In this document: one piece after another, positions 15,400 to 23,012 of the stretch
Layout of the letters: each line of letters begins with the position of its first letter
Position numbering within the stretch: position 1 is the first letter of the stretch
Source of the DNA: Terrabacter terrigena
Lineage (GTDB): Bacteria; Actinomycetota; Actinomycetes; Actinomycetales; Dermatophilaceae
Length of the DNA stretch: 64,000 bases
NCBI RefSeq assembly: GCF_042676085.1
Contig: NZ_JBHTKH010000016.1
Coordinates: forward strand, 1-64,000
Direction of reading: 5' to 3'
Translations under genes and position numbers: made by a program
The notes under the pieces: generated by a model
The model's input: the letters and a program-made list of their open reading frames with translations, nothing else
Databases searched by the model: none
Told to the model about the DNA's origin: nothing

Positions 15400-16092
15400 A
15401 TGTCCTCGCGTGCCAGACGCACCGACCTGGTCGCCCAGCTCGAGCAGACCCTCGAGGCCTTCGACGAGGCGGGCGGGCACCGTGTGCTGGCCGAGGCCTT
15501 CGCGGAGCTCGACCTCGAGGACGCGCTGTCCGACGTCCTGCTCCCCTACCTCCACGGCATGGGGGAACGGTGGTCGAAGGGCGCGATCGGCGTCGCGCAG
15601 GAGCACTTCGCCAGCAACGTCATCCGCACCCGGCTCTCCTTGCTGATGAACTCCGAGGCGCGCACCGAGGGACCGCTTGCCGTCCTCGCGTGCATGCCCG
15701 GGGAGCACCACGAGTTCGGCCTGATGGCAATGGCGCTCGCGCTCTCGCGTCTCGGCTGGCGCACCTGCTACCTCGGCGCGGACACGCCGACCACAGAGCT
15801 CGACCTCACGTGCCTGACGCTGCACCCGGACGCCGTCGTGCTCGCCGCGCACAGCCATACGGCGTTCGAGGCGCACGGGCCGTCCCTGCGCCGCATCGCA
15901 CGGTCCACGTCCCTGCACATCGCTGCCGGCGGCGCGACGGACGACGTCAGCGAGCTGTGCCACGCGTCGCACCTCGACGGCGACCCGGTCTGGGCGGCGC
16001 GCGTGCTGCACGACGCGCTCGGCCGCACCGCGCCCCATCGCACTTCACCCCACCGCGCCGCACCCCACCGCGACGAGCCGTCGGCGGTCTGA
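15400..16092 (+). CDS. Stand-alone adenosylcobalamin-binding domain protein, CarH/AerR-like candidate light sensor
   Basis: 230 residues. The N-terminal half is a four-helix B12-binding cap with the motif W58-x9-E68-H69 (WSKGAIGVAQEH), the signature of CarH/LitR photoreceptors whose Trp and EH contact the adenosyl group. The second half is a Rossmann B12-binding domain with E102-x-H104-x-x-G107, His 104 being the expected lower cobalt ligand, then LGWRTCYLGADTPTTEL. CarH normally has an N-terminal MerR DNA-binding domain; none is present, and there are only about 20 residues before the cap. The tail has three PHR repeats (TAPHRTSPHRAAPHR). It may sense light or cobalamin and act through a partner protein, as AerR-type antirepressors do. 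No MerR gene is adjacent. Confidence 0.8.
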   Translation: MSSRARRTDLVAQLEQTLEAFDEAGGHRVLAEAFAELDLEDALSDVLLPYLHGMGERWSKGAIGVAQEHFASNVIRTRLSLLMNSEARTEGPLAVLACMPGEHHEFGLMAMALALSRLGWRTCYLGADTPTTELDLTCLTLHPDAVVLAAHSHTAFEAHGPSLRRIARSTSLHIAAGGATDDVSELCHASHLDGDPVWAARVLHDALGRTAPHRTSPHRAAPHRDEPSAV

Positions 16093-16188
16093 CTCACCGG
16101 CGTGACGCGCTCAGGACTAGGCTCGTTTGCCTTGTGCCACAGTGCTTGTGCAGCCACGCGCGAGCCCCCGCCGATCGATGGAGCGCCC

Positions 16189-16746
16189 ATGACCTCAGGT
16201 CCCGCTGACACGCAGCAACTCATCGAGCAGGTCCGCTCCGTGGCCGCCGGAGGTCCGTACGTCGTCACCGAGCGCCCTTACGGCTTCGACCTGACGATCG
16301 ACGTGGCCGACGCCCGCACGACGACCATGATCAGGCAGCACGGGCTCGAGCGCGTGCTCACCCACGAGGTCCGGCTCGACGAGGCCGCGCACGCGCTCTC
16401 GATCACCGACGTCTCCCACGAAGTGCGCTGGGACGAGACGGCTGCCGACGGTGCCGGCCTGCGCCTGCACCCCGAGCGGGTCGGAAAGCCCGCCCTTCGG
16501 GGGCGTGCCCACTCGTCGTCGTTCCGCGAGGAGCTCGGCGTCGGTCCGGCGGACGGCGCGCACCGCGGTGGCCACGCCGCTGCGTCCGGCGAGGGTCGCG
16601 AGCTCGTCCGCGACGCGGCGGAGGCCCTCGGGTGGCATGAGCGCATGGGCCGTGACCGGCGGATCGCCCTGGCCGTCGCCGGGATCGCCGTCGCCGGCCT
16701 GCTCGTCGCTGGTCTCATCACCCTCGTCATCACGCTCGCAGGCTGA
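16189..16746 (+). CDS. Hypothetical protein with C-terminal membrane anchor (paralogue of the 35733 gene)
   Basis: 185 residues. A soluble N-terminal part includes VTERPYGFDLTIDVADART and LTHEVRLDE; a charged His-rich linker and the GEGRELVRDAAEALGWHERM segment follow, and the protein ends with a single transmembrane helix (AVAGIAVAGLLVAGLITLVI). The gene at 35733 encodes a protein with the same layout and matching segments (VTEQPYGFDLTVDVA, GEGRDLVRGVARELGWKERM). Function unknown; probably tail-anchored with the N-terminus in the cytoplasm. ATG 16189 is chosen because GGAG precedes it and homology to the paralogue begins soon after. The 3' end overlaps the convergent LysR gene by 17 bp. Confidence 0.7.
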   Translation: MTSGPADTQQLIEQVRSVAAGGPYVVTERPYGFDLTIDVADARTTTMIRQHGLERVLTHEVRLDEAAHALSITDVSHEVRWDETAADGAGLRLHPERVGKPALRGRAHSSSFREELGVGPADGAHRGGHAAASGEGRELVRDAAEALGWHERMGRDRRIALAVAGIAVAGLLVAGLITLVITLAG

Positions 16747-17659
16747 GGGCGGCCAGAGCGACGGTCCTGCCGGAGCGCACGACGAACTCCTCGAAGGCAG
16801 CCACCGTCAGGTCGTGCGCAGGGTTGCGCACGAGCACGCCGATGGTCCGCAGCGCCCGGGGGTGGTCCAGTGCCACAGGCACGACGTCACCCTCGGGGGC
16901 GAAGGCCGGCAGGATCGCGACTCCGAGGCCGGCCCCGACGAGCCCCCTTGCCGTGTGGACGTCCTCGGCCTCGAACCCGACCCGCAGAGGCACACCGGCA
17001 TCGGCGTAGATCTCCTCGACGCGGCCCCGCAGGCCGAACCCGGTCTTGAGCACGATGAGGTCGTCGAGACCGTCGGCGGCAAGGCTCTCGACGGACACCG
17101 AGGTCGACCCCGCCGCGCGGTGGGTGCGGTGGACCGCGACGACGAGCGGCTCGTCGTAGAGCACGGTGCTCGACGCCCCGGAGACCTCCGGGGGCGAGGC
17201 CACGAGGGCGACCGAGCAGCGGCCGGCCTCGAAGTCGTCGAGGGCCTTCTGCCGTGAACCCTGCGAGAGCTCGAAGCGCACGCCCGGGAACCGGTCGCGG
17301 AAGCGTCGGATGAGGGCCGGCACCACGGCCTCGCCCAGCAGTGTCTGGAACGAGAGCCCGACGGTGCCGTGTCCGACGGCGCCCGATCCGGTGACGGCGT
17401 CGACGCCCCGCTCGAGCGCCGCGACACCCTCCTTCGCAAAGGGCAGCAGGGCCCGCCCGGCGGCGGTGAGCGTGATCCCGCGACCGTCCCGCTCCACGAC
17501 GGGCGTTCCGAGCAGGGCACCGAGGCGGGCGAGGGCCCGGCTGACGGTGGGCTGCGGCATACCGAGCACTGCGGCGGCTGTGGTGACCTGGCCGACCTCG
17601 GCCACCACGACGAAGACGGGCAGCAACCGCACGACCGACCTGAACTCCTCCGCTCTCAT
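16730..17659 (-). CDS. LysR-family transcriptional regulator
   Basis: 309 residues with an N-terminal HTH (TTAAAVLGMPQPTVSRALARLGALLG, roughly residues 27-52) and a substrate-binding domain with the usual LysR C-terminal GLGVAILPAFAP. It is divergent from an MFS transporter starting 71 bp away, which is its likely target. Inducer unknown. The stop codon lies inside the end of the preceding convergent gene. Confidence 0.85.
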   Translation of the reverse strand: MRAEEFRSVVRLLPVFVVVAEVGQVTTAAAVLGMPQPTVSRALARLGALLGTPVVERDGRGITLTAAGRALLPFAKEGVAALERGVDAVTGSGAVGHGTVGLSFQTLLGEAVVPALIRRFRDRFPGVRFELSQGSRQKALDDFEAGRCSVALVASPPEVSGASSTVLYDEPLVVAVHRTHRAAGSTSVSVESLAADGLDDLIVLKTGFGLRGRVEEIYADAGVPLRVGFEAEDVHTARGLVGAGLGVAILPAFAPEGDVVPVALDHPRALRTIGVLVRNPAHDLTVAAFEEFVVRSGRTVALAALSLRA

Positions 17660-17693
17660 GTCGCGATCGTATGAGTTTGGGACGTGACATGCA

Positions 17694-17723
17694 TTGGTGC
17701 TCTGGGTCGACGCGGCCTAGCGT
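17694..17723 (+). promoter_or_regulatory. Leaderless promoter of the MFS gene
   Basis: TTGGTG (17694-17699), 18-bp spacer, TAGCGT (17718-17723), 7 nt, ATG 17731. There is no ribosome binding site, so the mRNA probably begins at the start codon. Confidence 0.55.
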
Positions 17724-17730
17724 CGACTCC

Positions 17731-18993
17731 ATGTCCTGGGACGGCCACCTGCCCGAGAGCCGCGAGTACCGGCGCATCCTCGCGGGGCTCGGGGCTGCCG
17801 GTATCGCCACCTTCGCGCAGCTCTACTCGCCGCAGGGACTGCTGCCGACGCTGGCCCGGGGCCTCGGGGTAGCCCCGGCCGACGCCGCCCTCTCCGTCTC
17901 GGTCGCCACGCTCGGCGTCGCACTCGCGGTGCTGCCCTGGTCGTGGGTCGCCGACCGGGTCGGCCGGCTTCGGGCCATGCAGGTCGCGATCGTCGCCTCC
18001 ACCGCCCTCGGGGTGCTCGTCGCGCTGGCGCCGAACATCGAGGTGCTCCTGGCCCTCCGGCTCGTCGAGGGCATGGCGCTCGGGGGGCTGCCGGCCCTCG
18101 CCGTCACCTACCTCCACGACGAGGTGCACGCCCGCCACACAGCGGCCGCCGCCGCGGCCTACATCTCCGGCACCACGATCGGTGGCGCCGCCGGACGCCT
18201 CGTCGCCGGGCCGCTGGCCGGCCTCGTGGGCTGGCGTCCGGCGCTGCTCACCGTCGCCGTTGTCTGTGCCGCCGCCTCCGCCGTCTTCCTGCGGCTCATG
18301 CCCCGCCCCCGGGGCTACCGCCCCGCCGGGGCGACCGCGCGGACGGTCGTGGACGGCATGCGCACGAGCCTGCGCGACCCGGCCCTCGTCGGCCTCTACC
18401 TGCAGGGCGCCCTGCTCATGGGCGGCTTCGTGGCCGTTTACAACTACCTCGCGTTCCGGCTCGAGGGGCCCGAGTTCGCGCTCCCGGCCACCGTCGGGTC
18501 CCTGATCTTCGCCGCGTATGCCGCCGGGACCGCCAGCTCGCGCCTGACCGGTCGCCTGGTGCCGCGCCTCGGGCGGCGCCGGGTGCTCGTCGGCGGCACG
18601 CTGACCATGGCGGCAGGGGCGGCGCTCACGCTCGCCGGCTCGCTGGCCGTGGTCGTGCTCGGCCTGCTCGTGCTCACCGCGGGCTTCTTCGCCGCGCACG
18701 CCACGGCGTCGGCCTGGGTCGGTGCCCGCGCGTCGACCGGCCGCGCCCAGGCGACCGCCCTCTACAACGTCGCGTACTACAGCGGGTCTGCCCTCGTGGG
18801 CTGGGTGCTCGGCTATGCGTGGTCGGACCGGGGCTGGGGCTCGGTCGTGGCGTCCGTCGTCGCCCTCGCGGCCGTCGCGCTCGTCGTCGCCCTGGCGACC
18901 CTGCCACGGCCGCGTTCGCACCGGGGCGCACGGCAGGGTGTCCGCGGGATGCGAACGCGGCTCGGCGCCTTCGACGGGTCGGCGAGCGAGTAG
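17731..18993 (+). CDS. MFS transporter
   Basis: 420 residues with twelve predicted helices, beginning MSWDGHLPESREYRRILAGL. The cytoplasmic loop 2-3 motif is PWSWVADRVGRLRAM, a variant of the MFS signature GxxxDRxGRR, and the second half has its equivalent GRLVPRLGRRRVLVGG. The sequence resembles YnfM/inner-membrane-transport type exporters. It is divergent from a LysR gene. Substrate unknown. Start set by the leaderless promoter; an in-frame ATG at 17671 would run through the promoter. Confidence 0.85.
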   Translation: MSWDGHLPESREYRRILAGLGAAGIATFAQLYSPQGLLPTLARGLGVAPADAALSVSVATLGVALAVLPWSWVADRVGRLRAMQVAIVASTALGVLVALAPNIEVLLALRLVEGMALGGLPALAVTYLHDEVHARHTAAAAAAYISGTTIGGAAGRLVAGPLAGLVGWRPALLTVAVVCAAASAVFLRLMPRPRGYRPAGATARTVVDGMRTSLRDPALVGLYLQGALLMGGFVAVYNYLAFRLEGPEFALPATVGSLIFAAYAAGTASSRLTGRLVPRLGRRRVLVGGTLTMAAGAALTLAGSLAVVVLGLLVLTAGFFAAHATASAWVGARASTGRAQATALYNVAYYSGSALVGWVLGYAWSDRGWGSVVASVVALAAVALVVALATLPRPRSHRGARQGVRGMRTRLGAFDGSASE

Positions 18994-19058
18994 GGCCGTG
19001 CCGGCATCCGCCCGGTCCGCCCCCTGCCGTGGGAGGCGTGCGTCATGATGTGCCAGTC

Positions 19059-20375
19059 ATGACCCGATCGACTCGTTGGACCGCAGCGCAGGTGGCCGCC
19101 CTGGCCCCCGATGCCTCCTCGCTCGCGGCTGCCCGCAGGCTCGCGCGGCCCGGCCCGTGGTCCGACACGGGGTCGACCGACGTGCTCGTCTGGGGCAAGT
19201 GCCAGGGGTCGGGCAGGACGCCCTACCAGGTGAGCGTCGACCTCACCGGCCCGGCGTTCCGATGCTCGTGCCCGAGCCGCAAGTTCCCGTGCAAGCACGG
19301 TCTCGCCCTGCTGCTGCTCTGGGTCGACGGCTCAGGATCGGTCGCCGACGTCGCCGAGGCGGCCGGCTTCGCGCAGGAGTGGGCGGCCGAGCGGTCGGCG
19401 CGGGCGGGCGCGAAGGCCGCGGACGACGCGGCCCGCCCCACGCGTACGTCCGACCCCGCCGCCGCGGCGAAGCGCCTCGAGGAGCGTCTCGCCCTCATGG
19501 ACGGCGGCATGGACGACTTCGCCCGCTGGCTCACCGACCTCGCGCGCAGCGGCACGGCGACCGCGCGGCACCAGTCGTACGCGTGGTGGGACGGCACCGC
19601 GGCCCGACTCGTCGACGCGCAGCTGCCGGGGCTCGCCGACGACGTGCGGTCGGTGGGCGGGGCCGTGAGCGGCCGACCCGACTGGGCCGAGCGGCTGCTC
19701 GTCGCACTCGGCCGCTGGTGGACCGCCACGCGGGCGTGGGCGGCCCGCGAGTCGCTCGGCGACGACCAGCTCGGCGACCTCCGTGCCTACCTCGGCTGGT
19801 CGGTGAGCACCGAGTCGGTGCGTCGCGCCGACGCGGTCACCGACCGGTGGCTCGTGCTCGGCGCCCACCGCACCGACGACGGGCGGCTCCAGCAGCAGCG
19901 CACCTGGCTGCGCGGCGCGAGCACCGGTGAGACCGTGCAGGTCCTCGACTTCGCGGCCGGCGGACAGGTGCTGCCGGTCGCGCGCGTCGTCGGGTCGTGC
20001 CTCGACGCGACGCTCGCCCGCTACCCGGGGGCGGCCGTGCGCCGCGCGCTCTTCGTCGACGAGCCCGTGGCCGCCGACGACGACGTGCGTATGCCGTCCG
20101 GCGCGTCCCTCGAGCACGCGCGCTCGTCCGCCGCGTCCGCCTGGGGACTCAACCCCTGGGCGCGGCGCTGCCCGGTGGTGCTGGCCGACGCGCGGATCGG
20201 GCTCGACCGGGTCGTCGACGCCGACGGCGCCAGTGTCGCCCTCGCCGACGACGCCGACGTGTGGTCACTGCTGGCGGTGACGGGCGGCCGGCCCACGCAG
20301 CTCTTCGGCGAGCTCGAGGAGTCCCGCCTGCGGCCGCTGACGGTCGTCGTCGACGGCGAGGTGCTGGGCCTGTGA
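19059..20375 (+). CDS. SWIM zinc-finger protein, first gene of a MoxR/VWA operon
   Basis: 438 residues. The SWIM motif C69-x-C71-x6-C78-x-H80 lies in FRCSCPSRKFPCKHGLALLLLW. The rest is Trp- and Asp-rich without another domain that I can name. SWIM fingers bind DNA or protein partners. It begins the five-gene unit SWIM - DUF5691 - MoxR AAA+ - DUF5682 - VWA, joined by GTGA/ATGA overlaps. TGATGT 7 nt before the ATG may be a leaderless -10. The open frame extends far upstream inside the MFS gene but is a shadow there. Confidence 0.85.
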   Translation: MTRSTRWTAAQVAALAPDASSLAAARRLARPGPWSDTGSTDVLVWGKCQGSGRTPYQVSVDLTGPAFRCSCPSRKFPCKHGLALLLLWVDGSGSVADVAEAAGFAQEWAAERSARAGAKAADDAARPTRTSDPAAAAKRLEERLALMDGGMDDFARWLTDLARSGTATARHQSYAWWDGTAARLVDAQLPGLADDVRSVGGAVSGRPDWAERLLVALGRWWTATRAWAARESLGDDQLGDLRAYLGWSVSTESVRRADAVTDRWLVLGAHRTDDGRLQQQRTWLRGASTGETVQVLDFAAGGQVLPVARVVGSCLDATLARYPGAAVRRALFVDEPVAADDDVRMPSGASLEHARSSAASAWGLNPWARRCPVVLADARIGLDRVVDADGASVALADDADVWSLLAVTGGRPTQLFGELEESRLRPLTVVVDGEVLGL

Positions 20376-21916
20376 CCGATGCCGTGACCCGTCGGATCAC
20401 CGACGTCGACATCTGGTGGCGCGAGGTCGGCAACGCCGCGCTGCTCGGCACGGCCCGGCGGGGCGTTCCCGACCTGCCCGACCTCGGGCCGGCGGCGGTG
20501 CGTCCGCGCGAGGTGCCCGGGCCGCGCGAGGAGGCGCTGCTCGACGCGGCCGCGCTCGGTGGTGCGGCGCTGCGGGCCGGGCGCCGGCTCGACCACGCAG
20601 CGCCACCCGACGCCGCCCCCGACGACACCCGACCGGTCGCTCCCCGCCGGGCCGTCCAGCTGCTCGAGCTCGTGCTGACCCAGCCGCCGGCCGGCGCCGC
20701 CCAGCGCGTGGGGCTGCTCGTGCACTGGCTCCGGGCCGCCGACGACGCCGGGTGCCGCGTGCCCCCGGCCGTGCTGCCACTCCTGCTCGGCATGGCGACC
20801 GCGACGCGCGAGCTGCGCCGGCCGACCGCGGCCGTTCTCGGCGAACGCGGCAGGTGGCTCGCCGCCTTGCGTGAGGAGTGGGCGTGGGTCGCCGAGGCGA
20901 CGCCCGGGGCAGAGGCGCGCACGGAGTCGAGGACTTCGGGCACGATTCCGGAGGCCGGCGACTGGGCGCGGCTGCCGTCGGCCGACCGCGTCGCATTGCT
21001 GGCCACGGCTCGGGCGCTCGACCCGGCTCGGGCGCGGGCGCTCGTCGAGGCGACGTGGCCCACGGACTCCGCGCGCGACCGCCGGTCCCATCTCGAGACC
21101 CTGCGCGTCGGCCTCGACGCCGACGACGAGGCGCTGCTCGAGGTGGCCCTGGACGACCGGGCCGGCACGGTGCGCGAGGTCGCGGCCGAGCTGCTCGACG
21201 CGCTCCCGGGGTCACGGCGAGCAGCCCGCATGGCCGAGCGCCTGCGACCCCTCGTGCAGCGCACCGGGCTGCTCGGCCGCGGGGTCGACGTCACCCTGCC
21301 CGGCGAGCCCGACCCGGCCGGCGTGCGCGACGGTCTCGGCAAGCCGCCCCCGCGCCGGTCGGCCCGAGGCTGGTGGCTCGAGCAGCTGAGCGCCGGGGCT
21401 CCGCTCGAGGTGTGGTCCGAGCTGACCGGTGCCGAGCCCTCGGCGGCGGTGGGGCGACTGGCCGACGCGCAGCAGCCCGACGTGCTGGCCGGCATACGCC
21501 GAGCCGTTCGCGCTCGCCGCGACCCGGTGTGGGCGGCAGCGCTCCTCGAGCGCGGCTGGGACGCCACGCTCGTGCCGGCCCTGCCGCGTGACACGCGTGA
21601 ACGGGTGGCGCTCCGGCGCGTCGACGCGACGACCGACCGCGTGCACGAGCTCGGCGCCGTCGTCGGCGCGGTCGATGCGCCCTGGTCGCCCGACTTCAGC
21701 GTCGCTCTCCTGTCGCGGCTGCGTGCCTCCAAGGTCGGCTCGGCCATGGTCCTCGCGACCATGCCGCACCTGCTCGCCGGTCTGCACCCTGCGGCGCTCG
21801 ACCCCCTCGAGCGCTGGGTCGCCGAGGCCGGCGCCGACCAGACCCTCTCGACCAACCTGCGCAACGTCCTCCAGTTCCACTCCGTCAAGCGAACGATCAA
21901 CGAGGCCTTCTCATGA
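20372..21916 (+). CDS. DUF5691 family protein
   Basis: 514 residues, starting at the GTG that overlaps the previous stop (GTGA). Mostly helical, with HEAT-like Leu/Ala patterns such as LLATARALDPARARALVEATWP and LLEVALDDRAGTVREVAAELLD, suggesting a scaffold. The early segment WWREVGNAALLGTARRGVP matches the DUF5691 N-terminus as I recall it. DUF5691 proteins occur next to SWIM and MoxR/VWA genes; their role is unknown. Its stop overlaps the ATG of the ATPase gene. Confidence 0.75.
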   Translation: MTDAVTRRITDVDIWWREVGNAALLGTARRGVPDLPDLGPAAVRPREVPGPREEALLDAAALGGAALRAGRRLDHAAPPDAAPDDTRPVAPRRAVQLLELVLTQPPAGAAQRVGLLVHWLRAADDAGCRVPPAVLPLLLGMATATRELRRPTAAVLGERGRWLAALREEWAWVAEATPGAEARTESRTSGTIPEAGDWARLPSADRVALLATARALDPARARALVEATWPTDSARDRRSHLETLRVGLDADDEALLEVALDDRAGTVREVAAELLDALPGSRRAARMAERLRPLVQRTGLLGRGVDVTLPGEPDPAGVRDGLGKPPPRRSARGWWLEQLSAGAPLEVWSELTGAEPSAAVGRLADAQQPDVLAGIRRAVRARRDPVWAAALLERGWDATLVPALPRDTRERVALRRVDATTDRVHELGAVVGAVDAPWSPDFSVALLSRLRASKVGSAMVLATMPHLLAGLHPAALDPLERWVAEAGADQTLSTNLRNVLQFHSVKRTINEAFS

Positions 21917-23010
21917 GCGAGTCCCCCACGTCTGCAACCGTTCTCCGGGCCCATGCCGAGGACGCGTATGCCGCCGAGCTGGCCGCGCTCGCGGCCGGCG
22001 ACGACCGCCCGCGCCCACCCCGCTGGCGGCTCTCCCCCTGGGCCGTCACGACCTACCTGCTCGGCGGCACGCTCGACGACGGCACCGAGATCACGCCGAA
22101 GTACCTCGGTTCACGCCGGCTCATGGAGGTCGCCGTCGCGTCGCTGGCGACCGACCGGGCACTGCTCCTGCTCGGCGTGCCCGGCACCGCGAAGACGTGG
22201 GTCGGGGAGCACCTCGCGGCGGCGATCAGCGGAGCCTCGACCCTCGTCGTCCAGGGCACGGCCGGCACGCCCGAGGAGTCGCTGCGCTACGGCTGGAACT
22301 ACGCCCGGCTGCTCGCCGAGGGCCCCACCCGGGCGGCCCTCGTGCCGAGCCCGGTCATGCGCGCCATGGAGACCGGTGCCCTCGTCCGCATCGAGGAGCT
22401 GACCCGCATCCCCGCCGACGTGCAGGACGCCCTCATCACGATCCTCTCGGAGAAGACGCTGCCGGTCCCCGAGCTCGACACCCAGGTGCAGGCGCGGCAG
22501 GGCTTCAACGTCATCGCGACGGCCAACAACCGCGACAAGGGCGTCAACGACCTGTCGTCGGCCCTCAAGCGACGCTTCAACACGCTCGTGCTGCCGCTGC
22601 CCGACTCCCTCGAGCAGGAGGTCGAGATCGTCCGCACCCGCGTCGACTCCCTCGGCCGCTCGCTCGAGCTGCCCGCCGGCCTCGAGTCGCTCGCCGAGAT
22701 CGAGCGCGTCGTCACGGTCTTCCGCGAGCTGCGCTCGGGCGTGACCGCAGACCAGCGCACGACCGTGAAGTCACCGTCGGCGACACTGTCCACGGCCGAG
22801 GCGATCTCGGTGATGACCAACGGCCTGTCGCTCGCGGCGCACTTCGGTGACGGCGTCGTGCGGGCCGACGACGTCGCAGCCGGACTCGTCGGGGCCGTCG
22901 TCAAGGACCCCGTGCAGGACCGCATCGTCTGGCAGGAGTACCTCGAGACGGTCGTCAAGGACCGCCCCGAGTGGACCGACCTCTACCGCGCCTGCCGCGA
23001 GCTGGGCTGA
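21913..23010 (+). CDS. MoxR-like AAA+ ATPase
   Basis: 365 residues. Walker A is GVPGTAKT (88-95); Walker B is represented by ALVRIEELTRIP; sensor 1 is FNVIATANNRD; the arginine-finger region is SSALKRRFNTL. The order and spacing are those of MoxR-family ATPases (RavA/MoxR type), which act as chaperones or metal-insertion motors with VWA-domain partners. Such a partner (DQSGSM) is encoded two genes downstream. The ATG overlaps the DUF5691 stop (ATGA). Confidence 0.9.
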   Translation: MSESPTSATVLRAHAEDAYAAELAALAAGDDRPRPPRWRLSPWAVTTYLLGGTLDDGTEITPKYLGSRRLMEVAVASLATDRALLLLGVPGTAKTWVGEHLAAAISGASTLVVQGTAGTPEESLRYGWNYARLLAEGPTRAALVPSPVMRAMETGALVRIEELTRIPADVQDALITILSEKTLPVPELDTQVQARQGFNVIATANNRDKGVNDLSSALKRRFNTLVLPLPDSLEQEVEIVRTRVDSLGRSLELPAGLESLAEIERVVTVFRELRSGVTADQRTTVKSPSATLSTAEAISVMTNGLSLAAHFGDGVVRADDVAAGLVGAVVKDPVQDRIVWQEYLETVVKDRPEWTDLYRACRELG

Positions 23011-23012
23011 CG

